Source: Blastomyces gilchristii SLH14081
Taxonomy: Eukaryota; Ascomycota; Eurotiomycetes; Onygenales; Ajellomycetaceae
Reading direction: 5' to 3'
Length of the DNA: 64,000 nt
Assembly (NCBI RefSeq): GCF_000003855.2
Contig: NW_003101682.1
Span: forward strand, 3,933,632-3,997,631
Shown here: piece by piece, positions 45,596-58,600 of the stretch
Numbering within the stretch: the stretch's first letter is position 1
Layout: every line of letters begins with the position of its first letter
Program-made: the position numbers and the translations under genes
The notes under the pieces: model-generated
What the model was told of the DNA's origin: nothing
What the model saw: only the letters and a program-made list of their open reading frames with translations
The model's database searches: none

Positions 45596-46260
45596 AGAAA
45601 AGGTCAACCGCTCCACCACGAACTAGCTCGATTTTTTGAATAAGAACCCGCTGATAGATTCATTGAAAAGCCCTTGATCATATGAGCATTTTGACCCCAT
45701 CGCCGACTGCATACCCCGTGTGATAGTGGAGTTATTCAGCCAAACATGAACCAGATGTTGTTCAAAACTCCTGTATGAGATTATCCCCTGTTCTTCCCTA
45801 CCACACCACAACCCCGGGTCAAATTGCCATACAAATTGCAAGATCAAAAGAGCTAGCTATATAGACCAATCTTCTCAATTTTAAAAGATCTCTGATCTGT
45901 AATTGTGAAGATATCTGAGAAGTAATATCTGTAAAAACCCTGTTCATCTTTGATATTTCAAAACATCAATATCAAGTCCCACCCTTGTACCGCCCTTCTC
46001 AATCTGGCCCATCCTCAGCAGAAAAATACAAAAAGATATCTCAGAAATAATATTAAGTACATAATCAACAGACACTTCTAAAGTGCAATCTCTATAAATA
46101 CTCTGTCTGTCTTCAGTGTATCTAGACATTAAAACTAAGTCTCACTCTTGTACTATCTCTGTCAATCTGACTCATCACTGATAGAATAATACAAAAAGAT
46201 ATCTTGACAACAGTACTCAATATATAATCAGCAGATAATGAGTCAACAGAACAAGTCAAC
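45596..46260 (+). repeat. LINE 5' UTR start: low-mutation island and 163-bp direct repeat
   Basis: 45596 to about 46020 is clearly less mutated than everything near it, with CC, GG and CG words (GGTCAACCGCTCCACCACG, CACAACCCCGGGTC). Two imperfect copies of a 163-bp unit lie at about 45945-46107 and 46108-46260 (shared ACAAAAAGATATCT at 46028 and 46191); the second is far more mutated than the first. Minus-strand ORFs at 45623-45847 and 45944-46129 are open only because the island is unmutated; I recognise no domain. It might be promoter sequence of the LINE or a captured host fragment. Confidence 0.55.
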
Positions 46261-46691
46261 AGCATATTAACAACTATAAATTCAGTATATCTCAAGATCT
46301 GACTGAGCCTTTGATCCCTGCATAGTGAGATATATTAAATCTAGTTTTAATATCTCAATATTCAATAGATTCTGTAAGAAATTAAAAACAGTAACACTAG
46401 ATTTCTATTGAATTTAAGAATTAACTCTATATTAATATAATCATTGATAAAGTCTTCTATTTTAAGATATAAATAATCAGTTTCTCTACATCTCACTGAT
46501 AATATTTATATTATTATATAAAAACAGACTTATATTCTCTATAATATCAAGACTCTGAAGAGAGAAAGTCTTGATAGAAGATATACAGTAGTGTATATCT
46601 TAGCAGTTTCTATCTCATTCTTCTGCAGCAGTTAATGCAAAAAAAAGATCTTAGAAATAGTTTTTTACTTCTCTTGAAAAAGTAAGATGAT

Positions 46692-46861
46692 TTTCTCTGA
46701 ATTTTATACAATATTATTATAAAGAATTAAAAACAGAGTTATTTTCTATCATAATTTTATATTCTTTTAAGTAAGATTTCTCTGAATTTTATACAATATT
46801 CTTATAAAGAATTAAAAACAGAGTTATTTTCTATCATAATTTTATATTCTTTTAAGTAAGA
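46692..46861 (+). repeat. Two 85-bp tandem repeats in the LINE 5' UTR
   Basis: TTTCTCTGAATTTTATACAA starts at 46692 and again at 46777; the 85-bp units are almost identical. Given the heavy mutation all around, this duplication is probably recent, arising after most mutation. The stretch 46262-46691 between the two repeat blocks shows nothing recognisable. Confidence 0.9.
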
Positions 46862-47247
46862 ATTACTTTTTCAGTGACTGAAGAGCTTTTATTAATACTT
46901 AATTCTCTTTTACACTCTTTATTAACTGATTTGAGTTGCACACTTGTTGTGTGACAAGAAATAAATAATTTAAAATAAAATTGAATAGTTTTAATTAATT
47001 TCTCTGCAAGAAAATGACTTATTTTTTATCAGTTTTTCTCTTCAAAACTGTCATATTATCTAATTTATTATTAATTGATATCATACTTTTTCTCACTGTA
47101 TCTCAAGAAAGAGTTTGTAACAATTTTATTAATTTATCTTAAAAATTAATTTTAGTTTATTACATTGTCTTTAAAAATCTAATCTAGTTACTGAACTAGT
47201 GTGAAAAAAATCAGATATTTCATATATAAAAGTCTTTCATTCTTCTT

Positions 47248-47438
47248 TTGAAACAGTCTGATCAACTTTTCAATTGAAAATAGACTAATAAATCTCTCAA
47301 CTGAAACAGTCTGATCAACTTTTCATGTGAAAATAGATTAATAAATCTCTTAATTGAAACAGTCTGATCAACTTTTCATTTGAAAATAGATTAATAAATC
47401 TCTTAATTGAAACAGTCTGATCAACTTTTCATTCAGTG
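47248..47438 (+). repeat. 53-bp tandem monomers before LINE ORF1
   Basis: The unit starting TGAAACAGTCTGATCAACTT repeats with a 53-bp period (unit starts at 47248, 47301, 47354, 47407), about 3.6 units, ending just before ORF1. Position and form resemble the promoter monomers of mouse L1 5' UTRs, so a promoter role is a reasonable guess. 46862-47247 is plain AT-rich sequence. Confidence 0.92.
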
Positions 47439-48770
47439 AGTAAAATAAGTTTCAGAGTACACTTAGTTAATATGAAAAAAGATGATTTCTCAGATACTGT
47501 TTCTGAGATTGAACTTCTAAAGAGAAAAAAGAAGAAAGAAACAGAGAAACAACAAGTTCTTGAAATACAGAAACTGACAAAAGTAAGCAAAATTCTTGAA
47601 AAACAGTGTCTGAGTGAGACAAATGAATCAGTTCTGTTAATTCTTCATACTCAGGCTAGACAACTATAAGCAGTGATCAAGTTCAAACTTGGAATTTCAA
47701 ACACAATTTAAAAAACATTGAAATCTTCTAGTACAGTCACTGACTCTTTTTCATCTTCTGCTTCTTTATCTTCTTCTTCAAATCAGAAGAAAATATATGC
47801 TCAAGTAACAGAATCTGCTGTCTCTAAACCTGCTATTTCAAAACCTGCTCAAAATTCTGAGAAAACTGAGAAGAATATTACTCAGATCTCTGTTCATAGA
47901 AAGAAAAAAGAAGAAATATAAAAAGAGAAGAACTTTCAAATCTTCAGAAATAGAAGACTTATTCTCAAAGTCTCAAATCAGGAGATTTTGCAAAAAAACA
48001 AGCTAAACTCAAATCTTATTTTCAGAATTAGAAATGAAATTAATCAGCAGTGCTTTTCTCAGTTAATGACTGATATTGAAGTTTAAAAATCAGTTATTGC
48101 TTCAATTGAGTCATCTTTCTTTGAAAAATCTATTATTTTGACTACAATATCTGAATTTAATGTAGAATTCCTCATTCAGAATAAGAATCTATGAAAATCA
48201 GCAATAGAATCTCTACTGAATACAACAATTCTATCTAAGAGAGATAAAAAGTGAGATAAATTCATTTTTCATGATATTTCAGTTGAAATTTTTGACTGTG
48301 AGAAAGAAATACTACTTCTTAAAAATGAATTAGAAGAATACAATTCTATTCAACAGAGAAAAGAGTCTGTATGACTTAATTCAATTGAGTTCAGATAAAG
48401 CAGAAGAAATGCCTCTGTTCTAGTATATACAAAGATACTTGAACAGTCAAAGATCTCTGAAGTAAGAGTAGCAGGTTTGAAAATGAGAGTTCATAAATAC
48501 AAAGACTCAAGAATGAATCTCAAAGCTCAAACAGAGTGTTCAAACTGTCAGAGATATGAATACTTTACAATCTCCTGTTTCAGAGACTTAAAATGTGCAT
48601 TCTATGTCAGAGATTATAAAACTAGTGAACATAAATATGAAACATGCTTAAAAAGAGATGAAATATGTTAACATACTCTGCTTAAGTGCTTTAATTGCAA
48701 AGAAAAACATGCATCTAGCTCAAAAGAATGTGTATTTACTTCAAGAACTCAGAAGAACTGAAGAAAAGAT
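47436..48770 (+). pseudogene. LINE ORF1 (gag-like, zinc knuckles)
   Basis: The reading starts near 47436 (an ATG at 47472 is the first clear Met). It is a basic N terminus with a coiled-coil-like Lys/Glu stretch (KRKKKKETEKQQVLEIQKL), then Ser-rich and KPA repeats (47718-47921), then a helical region. It ends with three zinc knuckles: C-S-N-C...(His mutated to Tyr)...C at 48538-48580, C-A-F-Y...H...C at 48595-48645, and CFNCKEKHASSSKEC at 48690-48735. Knuckles of this kind end ORF1 of Tad1/I-clade elements. The protein would bind LINE RNA. Several stops. Confidence 0.82.
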
Positions 48771-49069
48771 AAAGCTCAAAGTGAATTCAAAACTGAAGAG
48801 AAAAGTCAAGCTGATAAATCTACAACTGTAAGCTTAAAAAGAAGAAACTCTCAACTATCTAGATCTTCAAACTGCAATTCATCAGCTAAATGTAAACAGA
48901 ATTTGAATTCTCAAACTTCTGTTAAGATTAGAGCATTGAGAAATGACTCTGATAATAAACTAGATAGAATGTAAGCAGTTAAGATTCCTGCTTTTCAAAA
49001 TAGTTAGAATCTACTATCTGATGATAGTGATTAGATTCTACTCTATCTTCACTCTCTTTTAGTATGAAT

Positions 49070-52000
49070 GTACAATAAAAATAATAAAAAAAGTTTAAAA
49101 ACTCTTTAAAAATAACATGTATTCAAAACAATGTGAATAGAAACTCAAATTACATTTATTCTTGTCTTCAGATTGTATTTAAATAAAAAGTTGACTTTGT
49201 ACTTCTTCAAGAATTAAACTTTGATACTGAGTAAAAGTACATCATTTCTCATTCAAGCTATTACTGCTTTCTCTCTGAAAAATCTGAGATAAAATCAAGA
49301 GTAGTAATCTATGAGAGAAAAAGATCAACATATTAATTTAATCTGAGATTTAATATCATATATGACTCTGATATTCTAGTGGGTGATATTATAGATAAAG
49401 ATAATGAGTTTGATACTATTCAACTTATAAATATCTATAATGAAAAGTCATTGAAAGAAAACAATAATACCTGAACAATTGACAGTGAATTTTTGAATAT
49501 AACTCTTATAAAAAACTCTATAACTGTAGAAGACTTCAATGCACATCATCTCTAATGAAGCTCAGAGTACACAAGACTAGTAAGAGCAGATAAACTGATT
49601 GAATGAACTTTTAAGTATTCAATAGATTTAGTTAACAAGTCTGATCAACAAACATTCTTTAGAAAAGATATGAAACAGAAATCTATTATGAATCTAACTT
49701 TCATGTCATAAAATCTAATTAAAAAAAGACTTATAAACTAATTTATTAATTCAAATGAAACCTCAGAATCAGATTATGAGATCATTCAATTTGATATTAA
49801 ACTGAGTGAAAAATAAAGAAGTGAAAATCCTCTTCTCTCTAATCAGTATAACTTTGAAAAAGATGATTGAATAGCAGTTGAAGAAAGAGTAAAACAGCTG
49901 AAATCTGAAAGACAGAGTAAGCTCTATTGAAATCAAAGTCAAGATATCTCAAATGAAATACTTGAGAATAGAGTAAAGCTGATTACATCTATTCTTCTAA
50001 TAAGTATTGAAGAAAATATTTCAAAGAAAAATCTTCTGAGTATTTCAAATCTTGATGAAATGAGAATATCACTTCTAAAAGAAAGTAATTAGTCACTGCT
50101 AAGAGAGATTGAAAGAATAACTTAATATCTGATAAAGACTTCAAAGCTATTCAAAATGAATATTTTTCAGATATTCAAAAAGTCAAAACAGATTACTTAA
50201 ACAAATTTCTTGAACAAGTATAAGAAAAAGAAGTTTTTAAAGTCTTCAACTATACTAAAATAAGAAGTGTAGCAAAGCTTTCAACCATAGAATATGAATT
50301 TCAGAATGAATTGTATACAGTAAACTCTTTTGAGAAAAAATGTCAAGCTTTTATGAGAATTCTCTTTCAAAACTCATCACATTTAGAAGAGAAGAATATG
50401 ATATTTCATGAATATATTGATGAAAATAACTGGGAATGACCTGAGCTTACATGTGATGAACTAGAGTCAGTAATATTCTCAAGTTCAATTAAAACTACTG
50501 CAGAGCCTGATTCAATTAAGCACTTGATTATTCAAAACACATATTTCTACTGGAAGAATGAATATTTTAAGCTCTTTTTCAATCTCTTAAAAAATGATTA
50601 TCATTCTGAATGCTGAAGAGAAGCTACTGAAGTAATTCTTACAAAATCTAATAGAAAAGCTTCAATTTCTAAGCTATATAGAGTAATATGTCTGTTAAAC
50701 TATTTAAGAAAGATTCTAGAAAAGATAATAGCTACTAGATTATCTTTTATAAGCTCTATTAGTAATTCTATTCTATTTAATGAATAAATAAGAGATAGAA
50801 ATCAATGTTCTGTAATTAACACTGTTCTCTCAGTTATTCATGATATTCAAGTAGCAAAGTATGAAGACCTGGTCTCAACTACAGTTTTTATTGATATAAA
50901 AGATGCATTTGATTATGTTTCAAAGTCTAAGATGATTCAAAATTTGAAGATGTTAAAACTATTACTTTCTCTAATAAAATAAGTTAATTATTTCATATTT
51001 AAAAGAATTATACAACTATTTTTTGATGGAAGAAAACAAGATAAAACTGAGATAAAAATAGAAGTATCAAAAGAATCTTCAATCTCATCTGTTTTATTTG
51101 CAATATACACTGCATATCTATTCAAGAATAGAGAGATGAAAATAGTGAGATCTTCAAGTTATATAGATGATATTGATCTATTCTACAGTTCAAAGACAAT
51201 CAAAGAGAATTTAGAAGTGATTGAGAAAGCAGTAAAGAAAATTGTTGTTATAGCAGATATCAATCTAATTGAATTTAATATGAATAAAACTGAGTTAATT
51301 CACTTTTTTCTCAGATTTAATGAGAAAGAACTAAGTCTAACCCTTTTGAATACAGAGATTGAACTCAGTTTGAATGTCAAATGACTAGAAGTATGATTAA
51401 ACTTCAAGTTGACTTTTAAATATTATATTTACCAAAGAATTATCAAGGCAGAGAGACTACTGAATAGTATAATCAGACTATCAAACACTGAGAGAGGTCT
51501 ATTCTTTCAGACTATAAGACAGTTATACATAGCCTGTATTATCTCAGTAGCTGATTATGAAGCTCAAGTTTGATGAAACAATCAAGATAATTTCACTGTA
51601 CTCTTTCAAAGTCTATAAAACAGAGCTCTGAGAAGAATTCTGAAAGCATTCAAATCATCTTCTATTAAAGCAATAAAAATTAAAGCTTCAATTTCATCTT
51701 CAGCTATTCAATTTGAAAAGGCCTGTATGAACTGTGCTCTGAGAGTCATGAAGATGAGCTTAAATCATATAATCAGAGAAAGAGTCTCTTCTTCATTTTC
51801 ATCAGTTAACTCAGGAAATGAACTGAATTGAAATAGATTTCTTGATTAAAATGAGAATAATTCTTTAAAGAAAATGCCCTCTCAACTGTATAGACTATGT
51901 TCACTTATTAAAAATCAATTTTCTTCCTTAAATATTGAGAAAATTGATCATGAGAAGATATCTCTCTGAAGAGAAAAGCTGAAATCTCTTATAGACTTAC

Positions 52001-53001
52001 AAATAAGTGAACTATCTAAAGAGAGAGAATATGAACAGTACTTGAAGAAGATCTTTACAATCAATATAAAAGACTCTATTCTGATTTACTCAGTTGACTC
52101 AAAAAATGAGAATTTAAATAGATTAGACACAGGCATTGCCTATACTGAAGATAATATCAATTATATCTCAGATTTCTGAAATTTAAACTGTGAATCTGAA
52201 GTCTTTGATGCTGAACTATTTGCAATAGTGAAAGCTTTTCAACTCATTGAAATAAAATCTTATAAAAGAGAAAATAGTTTGAAAGAGATATGAATATTCT
52301 CTGATAGTTAACCTGCTTTAAAAAGACTTAGAAATAGTCAGATTCATAATGATCAAATGAATCTTGAACTGATTTTAAACTCTGTTTTGAAAATTCAAAA
52401 GAAAAGAATATTAAAACTGATAATTCTTCTGCATTAAGTTCCTGCTTACATGAATTCTTATAGCAATGAATTGGCTGATTCAGCTGCAAAAAAGAGTTCA
52501 CAATTAAGCAGATCTATTCAAAAAACAGTGTTCTAATCTTTCATAAAGAGAAAGATGAAAGAATCTTGTTTAAACAAGTGAAATGAAAGCTGGCAGAAAC
52601 AAAAGAAGAGCATACATTATTCAAGATTTGAGATAAAACCAAAGTGAAAATCTTGTTCAATTAAATGTAACAATAAAATATTCTCATCTATAATTCAGCT
52701 GAAAATAGAACATGATTATTTCAAATCCTATATACAAAGATTTGATGATAGATTTGATTCAACAGAGTACTCATTCTGCAATATGAATGAAAATCCTGAG
52801 CAAATTATAATGCATTGTGCATTATAACAATAATCTCAGAGTCAGATTAAAGAAGAAGTATGATTTAAATCAATTAAATATACGGTTCTTATTCTCAACT
52901 GAGACAGAAATTAAATACTTAATAGACTTTCTATCAGAAGCTCAAGCAGCTACAAGAAAATAGCTGAATTCAGAAGTATCTGAATATGAAGAGGCAGAAA
53001 T
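49070..53001 (+). pseudogene. LINE ORF2: endonuclease, reverse transcriptase, RNase H
   Basis: An apurinic-type endonuclease lies at 49110-49800 (DFVLLQELNFDTE; VEDFNAHH with catalytic Asp, Asn and His; DQQTFFRKDMKQ). RT follows at about 50430-51450 (KHLIIQNTYFYW; LLNYLRKILEKIIATRL; TTVFIDIKDAFDYV; intact box YIDDIDLFYSS at 51160). The thumb and connection include RRILKAFKSSS. RNase H lies at about 52080-52530 (CESEVFDAELFAIVKAF, IFSDS, NELADSAAKK) and a Cys/His cluster near 52770-52830. It nicks target DNA and primes cDNA from the nick. Interrupted near its end by Gypsy-5 at 53007; stops throughout, although the RT box survives. Confidence 0.92.
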
Positions 53002-53006
53002 TAATG

Positions 53007-53264
53007 TGTAAGAATAAGTGCTCGCAGGCGATTATTCGGGTGTTTGCAGCTTGGCGTGATATGTACTGTTAACTACTAGAAGTATTCACAGTAGAAAGAT
53101 AAAATGTAGAGATTAAATGTATAATAGTATTCAAGCTGAGTTATAAATAGTATTCGCGAACTCCAGTCTATATAGTTGTGTGTAGTCAAGGGCTGCTAAC
53201 TCTATTGATTACATGAGAGATAGAAATAGAGATAAAGAATCTGTGAGAAGCAGAATTTCTTACA
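53007..53264 (-). repeat. Gypsy-5 3' LTR
   Basis: 258 bp, equal in length to 59998-60255. The left half is the less mutated (GTGCTCGCAGGCGATTATTC), the right half more mutated. Confidence 0.95.
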
Positions 53265-54127
53265 TATCTCTCTCTCTCTAAGACTTCATCTGTGAAGCCT
53301 TTCACTGAGTGACTTCATAGAATCAGCTCAGCACTGCAGTGATACTCACTAAAAATTCTTCACATCTATAAAAAACCTCAGTGAGGAAAAATCCCTTGTT
53401 ACTGTGAAGAGAAAAGAGTCTGTCACTCAGTTTCTTATTTCACAAGATTCTTTATAATTTACAGATTCTTCTCTGACTATTATACAGATTCATCTCACAT
53501 CTTTCATTCAGAAGAATTTCAGTTAACTCTCAATCATTTTCATAAGATTCTTGTGTGATTATTATACAGATTCATCTCATAGATAAATCACTCTCTGTGA
53601 GATCATCTTCATTAAAGAGAAGTATTCACAAGTTAATCTTTCACTCATTCTTATAAATCATTGTTCTTTGACACTGTAGAATTGTGAGGAATTTTTCATT
53701 CTTTTATTAACTCTGTAGAATTGTAGAATCAAGATATCTGCAGTCTGTAGTCACTCTTTGTATTCACATAGAAAGATTCAGACATGTAATTCATAATTAC
53801 TCTTGTTTACTAGAGTGATCTGACTGTTTCATAGAATCACTCACAGTGTAAGTAAATCTCTCTAGAGTAGTATAAATACTTCAGATCTATTCATAAAATT
53901 TCATCTTCTTTTCTCTTTGTCTATAACAGCTTTCATTCTCATAAACTGTGAGTATTCTTATTCATTTACAAAGTGTTTTCACTCAGATAATAGAGAGAGA
54001 GTGTTTCTAACAATGTCTATAATATTGGATTCAGAACTTCTCAGGAAATAAAAATTTTTCAATTTTAATATCTTATAAACAATGTTTAATCATCACTGAG
54101 CTTCTTATGAGTATTCTCACAACTTCT

Positions 54128-54880
54128 CTGATTACTTTGTACTGACTGATGAAGTAGAAACATCACTGCTCATAACAGTGTCTTCATCTCTCTCAGCTCT
54201 GTCACTGCACTCAATCTTCAGATTAGCAGTCAATCTCATGTCTTTCTCAGACCAGTCTCTGACTTCAAGCAGTGCAGTTTCTCTCTTTACTGTAAGTCTT
54301 CTCATAAATAATTTATTACAGATTCTAGCTGATAATTCTTATAAAGCTCTCAGTGTTGTCAGTGTCTTCTGCAGTCTTATAAGCCTACAATCACTTCTCT
54401 TCTACTCACACAATCTCTGACCAGACATATGTGAATATGTCTAGATTTTCTAAAAATGATTCTCACACTGTGGCGCATTTCCACAATTTCATTGTCAATG
54501 AGAGATGAATCTCTGAGTATCTACAAAATCTGAGTAATTAAAACAATGTGAATATTATGAATTCATAACAGAAGTTGATCTGGACAGATGAGCTCTCTCT
54601 CTATATCTCAATTATTTTCAGACTGAATACTTCAGCACAACTGAGAGAGCAGACACAGCTTCATAAGAGATATCTAATCACACACACAGACAGTCAGTCT
54701 TTAAGACTCTGTTACAACTGTATACACTCTGATATCTGACTTCTCTGAAGTCTGTACATTTCTGACAGTCTTCATATCAAATATAACAATTGTCTGTACT
54801 ACAGGTATAATACTCTCTGCTTCTTTGAAGAAGAAAATTAGTAGTTGTAAGAGAGTTAAGTATCACAGATATTGAGAATG
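54128..54880 (+). pseudogene. Opposite-strand ORF in the Gypsy-5 3' extension
   Basis: The plus strand is open at 54178-54420 (Ser/Leu-rich). Later comes a piece with scattered Cys ending in SASLKKKISSC, six bases before a GTAAGA, and near 54850 KRV.YH..YECEYE-like residues, which again suggest a terminal CxxC(6)C cluster as in Gypsy-4. A GTAAGT-to-CAG pair at 54290-54330 could be an intron. The frame is broken and I cannot define a start. Placement between chromodomain and 3' LTR, on the strand opposite pol, is the same as in Gypsy-4. 53265-54127 shows nothing clear. Confidence 0.35.
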
Positions 54881-55179
54881 TGAGTATGAATTTTCTTTAT
54901 TTTTTCTTTGTTAATCTATAAATTGTGTTCACAATCCTGTTTATTTTCTTGTTTTTTAGCTTTAATAAGAGTATGATTTCTTCTTTTCTTTGTATATACT
55001 GCAGACTGTTCATCTCAGTAGAAACTTATTATCTTATAAACTAGGATTTATAAATAACAGTGTTAATATCTTTATCACAATCAGATTCTTAATAAAGACT
55101 GTGTCATTCTGACTTATCAGAATTCACAGTATAAAAGTCATGTCTCAGCTTCTGTAGATATCTTATCTGCTCAGATGAT

Positions 55180-58100
55180 TTCTAAGTAAACTTATTCATC
55201 TTATCAGAATATGCTTATCACTGAATCTTGAATCAGAGCTCAAGATCTCACTTCTCTGAGTTAATAATCTCTTTAATCTGATATTCTCTTTTACTCTCTA
55301 GTACTTTATAGATAGAGTGATGAGTCACAGAATTCTCTTCTAAGAATTTCTTATATTTATGATGCAAAGAGATATGAAAAATATTATATATCTGCAACTT
55401 AAGTAACAGTTTCAATCTGTAGAACTGCAAGCTAACTTTCTTTATAATCTTACAAGACTCTATCTGTAAGAGATTCAGCTTTTTACTAGATCTCTATGTG
55501 ATGATGTTTTCTAGACTCAGTCAGACTCTATCATCTTTCTTAAAACTCTTTATAATATACTTAAAGTCATAGTATCTCTTCTGATACTCTTGAGTCTTTC
55601 TCAAGAATTCACAGACTTTCTTCTGAATCTTCTGAATTCTCTCAGTCTGTTCATAAGCATCATCACACTCTATAGTATACTCTCATGAGTTCATCAAGAT
55701 TATCTGTGAATGAGTCTCAGTGAGCATCTCAAAGAGGGTTTTATCTATGCTGACATGCTTTGAGTTATTGTATATAAACTCTGTAAGTGATAATCAATAC
55801 ACTCAGTCATTCTGATTGTAATTAATAAAGCACTGCAGATACTATTTTAATATACTCATCAGATATTCTGTCTGATCATCTGTCTATTGATGAAAAGCTG
55901 TGCTTAGATCTCATAAGATCTTCAGTATAGTTATCAGATCAGATCAGAACTCTTCTACAAAGATTGATTCTCTGTCTAAGACAATGTTCATAGATAACTC
56001 ATACAACTGAATCACATTGCAGACAAAGATATGAGTTAAATTCTTTGACTTCAAGTTCTTGCAGATGAGTATAAAGTGTGTCATCTTAATAAAGTAATTC
56101 ACTATCATCAGTACACTGTCAAAGCAGGTATTATATATATTCTTACTTTCAGAGAGACTTATAAGAATATTCATTTCTAGCTGTTCTCAAGATTCTCATG
56201 AGATGAGTAGAGAAGTAAGTTCTTTATATAATCTGAACTGCACTATCTGTGAATTCTGATAAATAGCATAAGAATTCACTATCTTCTTTTCAAGTTCTCA
56301 CATCTTTGATCAGAAGTATTTTCTTATGAGTAACTCATGAGTTCTAGTATCTGTAAAATAACCTACTAGAGAAGAGATATGATATCTTTTAATAAGTTCT
56401 ATGTATAGAAACTTATTCATAGATATATAAATCCTACTCTCTCTTTACAAGAGATTATTTAAGTCTTTTCAATTCTTTGTTTCTGTAGAATTGATCTCTA
56501 CTGTAAGCAGTTTTTAAATATACTAAGTATATTCATTCTTCAGTTGCAGTTCAGATAATCTGAATAGAAATCTTACAAAGACTTATACTCTGTTTCTTCT
56601 TATATCAGATCTTTCACAGTACTTCTTAAAGTCTGTAATCTCTTCAAATTATAGATATTCTCTTCAAGAATTCTCACAGAGATTCTCAGAGTGTTGACTC
56701 TCAGTGTTATAGAGAGTAGTTATACAGGCTTCTTTTCTCTCTCTCTTCTCTTCTCTTACAGAGAATTGAGAGACTCTTCAGTCAATCTCTTTATAACACT
56801 CAGTCTGAGCATTCTGTAGAGCTTTTCTATCTTCTCTAGTCTCTCTGTGTTTATTATTCTGATCTTCTTAACCTAGTCTGATCTGTGAGAGAATTCATCT
56901 GCTGAGTTCTTAGTTCTCTTGATATATTCTATCTTAAATCAGAATTCACTCAGTCTCTGAGTTCAGTGAATCTGCTACTGTGAGAGTTTCTTAATTGAAG
57001 TAAACTATTATAAGCTATTATAATCAGTTCTAACAGTAATCACTGTTATAAGATTCTCAAAGTAGTAATATCAGTGATAGAAGAATTTCACTATTATGAG
57101 AAGCTTCTGATCATGAATGTTATAGTTGATCTCTGCAGATTACATCTTCTATGAGAAAAAGATTACTAAAACTCAGTTCTCATTTAACTGTAGTTATAAG
57201 ACTATTTCTGAAATTGTAAAGAAGAAGATATCTGTCTCTAATCTAATTAAGAGCAAGAGATCAAAGTAAAACAGTATTACTATATCTGTGAATATCTATT
57301 TCAATCTTACAAAGATCTTATAAGCTTCTGAGATAAGAAAGTTCTCACAGTTCTCTCTTCTTAATAATCTTTTCATTCTCTATTTATAGAATGACTTCTT
57401 CTTATTTTCATTCTTCAGTATATCTGTAAGAGCTAAGAAGATTCTCATGAATATAAAGATAAATCATCTATAGAAATTCACAAAGCTCAGAAAGATCTGA
57501 ATCTCATGAATACTAGTTAACTCTAATTATAATAGAATAGTCTCAATTTACAAAGATTCTATCTGAATATCATCTACAGTGATTACATATTCTAGGAAAT
57601 TAATTCAGCAGATACTGAAGTTATACTTTATAAGCTTAATATACAGTTCTGTCTTATCTAAGACCTTTAACACACTTTGCACATGCTCAGTGTGTTCTTT
57701 TTTCTTTATAGAGTATATTATCACATCATTCAGATATATTATCACAAAGACATTCAGATATATATGAAGTGTTTTATTAATAAAAGACTGAAATACTGTG
57801 AAGATATTAGTCAGATTAAAAGACATTACTAGATATTTAAACAATCTCAGTGCAGTTCTAAAGACAGTCTTTTATTCATTCTTAGATTATATTTACAGCT
57901 GTGTATATATATTGATTATATTCAGTTATATAAATATAACAGCTTCTGTGAGATAGTTGATCACATTCTTAATCAGAGACAGAAAATAGCAGCTCTTTAT
58001 TATCTTGAAGTTCAGATTACAGTAGTCTATATATAATCTAAGTTCTTTATTCTTCTTCTTCACAAACATCACAGAGGCTTCTGCAGAGATCTGTGAAGAT

Positions 58101-58600
58101 TAAATAAAGTTATTCTTCAGATTCTTCTTCACATAGGTCTGTAAAACCTCTGTCTCATAATGAAAGAGCTTATAGATTGATTCTCAGAAGAGTTTCTACT
58201 CTTCTATCAAATCTATTATCAGATTCTTCTTACAGTGAGAAGAAAGCTCAGCTGTCTTTACTAAGCTGAATATCTCTGTAAGATCTCAGTATTTCTCTAG
58301 TATCTGAAGCTTCATTTTCATGACTGTAAAGTTCTCAGACATTTGCAAAGTCATTATATAGATAAGCTTATCTTCTCTAATTAACTCTGCAGTATCAACT
58401 AATTCTATCTCTGTAAGTAAGTCTGTCAACACTGATCAGAAGTATAAACCTGACTTATGAACAGCTATGTGTGAATTGTGTCTTTGAAGTCATACAAGTT
58501 CTAAGTACATGTTATCTGTGATATTTATAATAATCTCAGTTTCTGCAAATCTTCTTCAGATTCTGAAGAGATCTTGCAATTCAAAGATGACTTTTACAAG
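55180..58600 (-). pseudogene. Gypsy-5 pol: RT-RNase H-IN-chromodomain
   Basis: Minus-strand order. RT lies at about 58100-57600: FKYLVMSFNLTNIFTVFQSF, catalytic box YLND for YLDD (VIIYLNDVIIYS), then LYIKLIKYNFS. Connection and RNase H follow to about 56900. The integrase core is at about 56180-55850 (SVLMIVNYFIKMTHFILICK; VIQLYELSMNIVLDRESIF; HQ-TDDQTE-like words near 55890). The GPY region and chromodomain start at 55430-55248 (IYNIFHISLHHKYKKFLEEN; EYQIKEIINSEK) with weak continuation to 55180. Stops at Trp and Gln codons. Confidence 0.88.

Noticed and set aside
45623..45847. Possible host gene on the minus strand with normal GC content
   Set aside because: Only 74 residues, no recognisable domain, no continuation outside the island; open mainly because the island is unmutated.
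47248..47438. CRISPR-like array
   Set aside because: The units are contiguous 53-bp tandem repeats with no unique spacers, inside a eukaryotic LINE 5' UTR.
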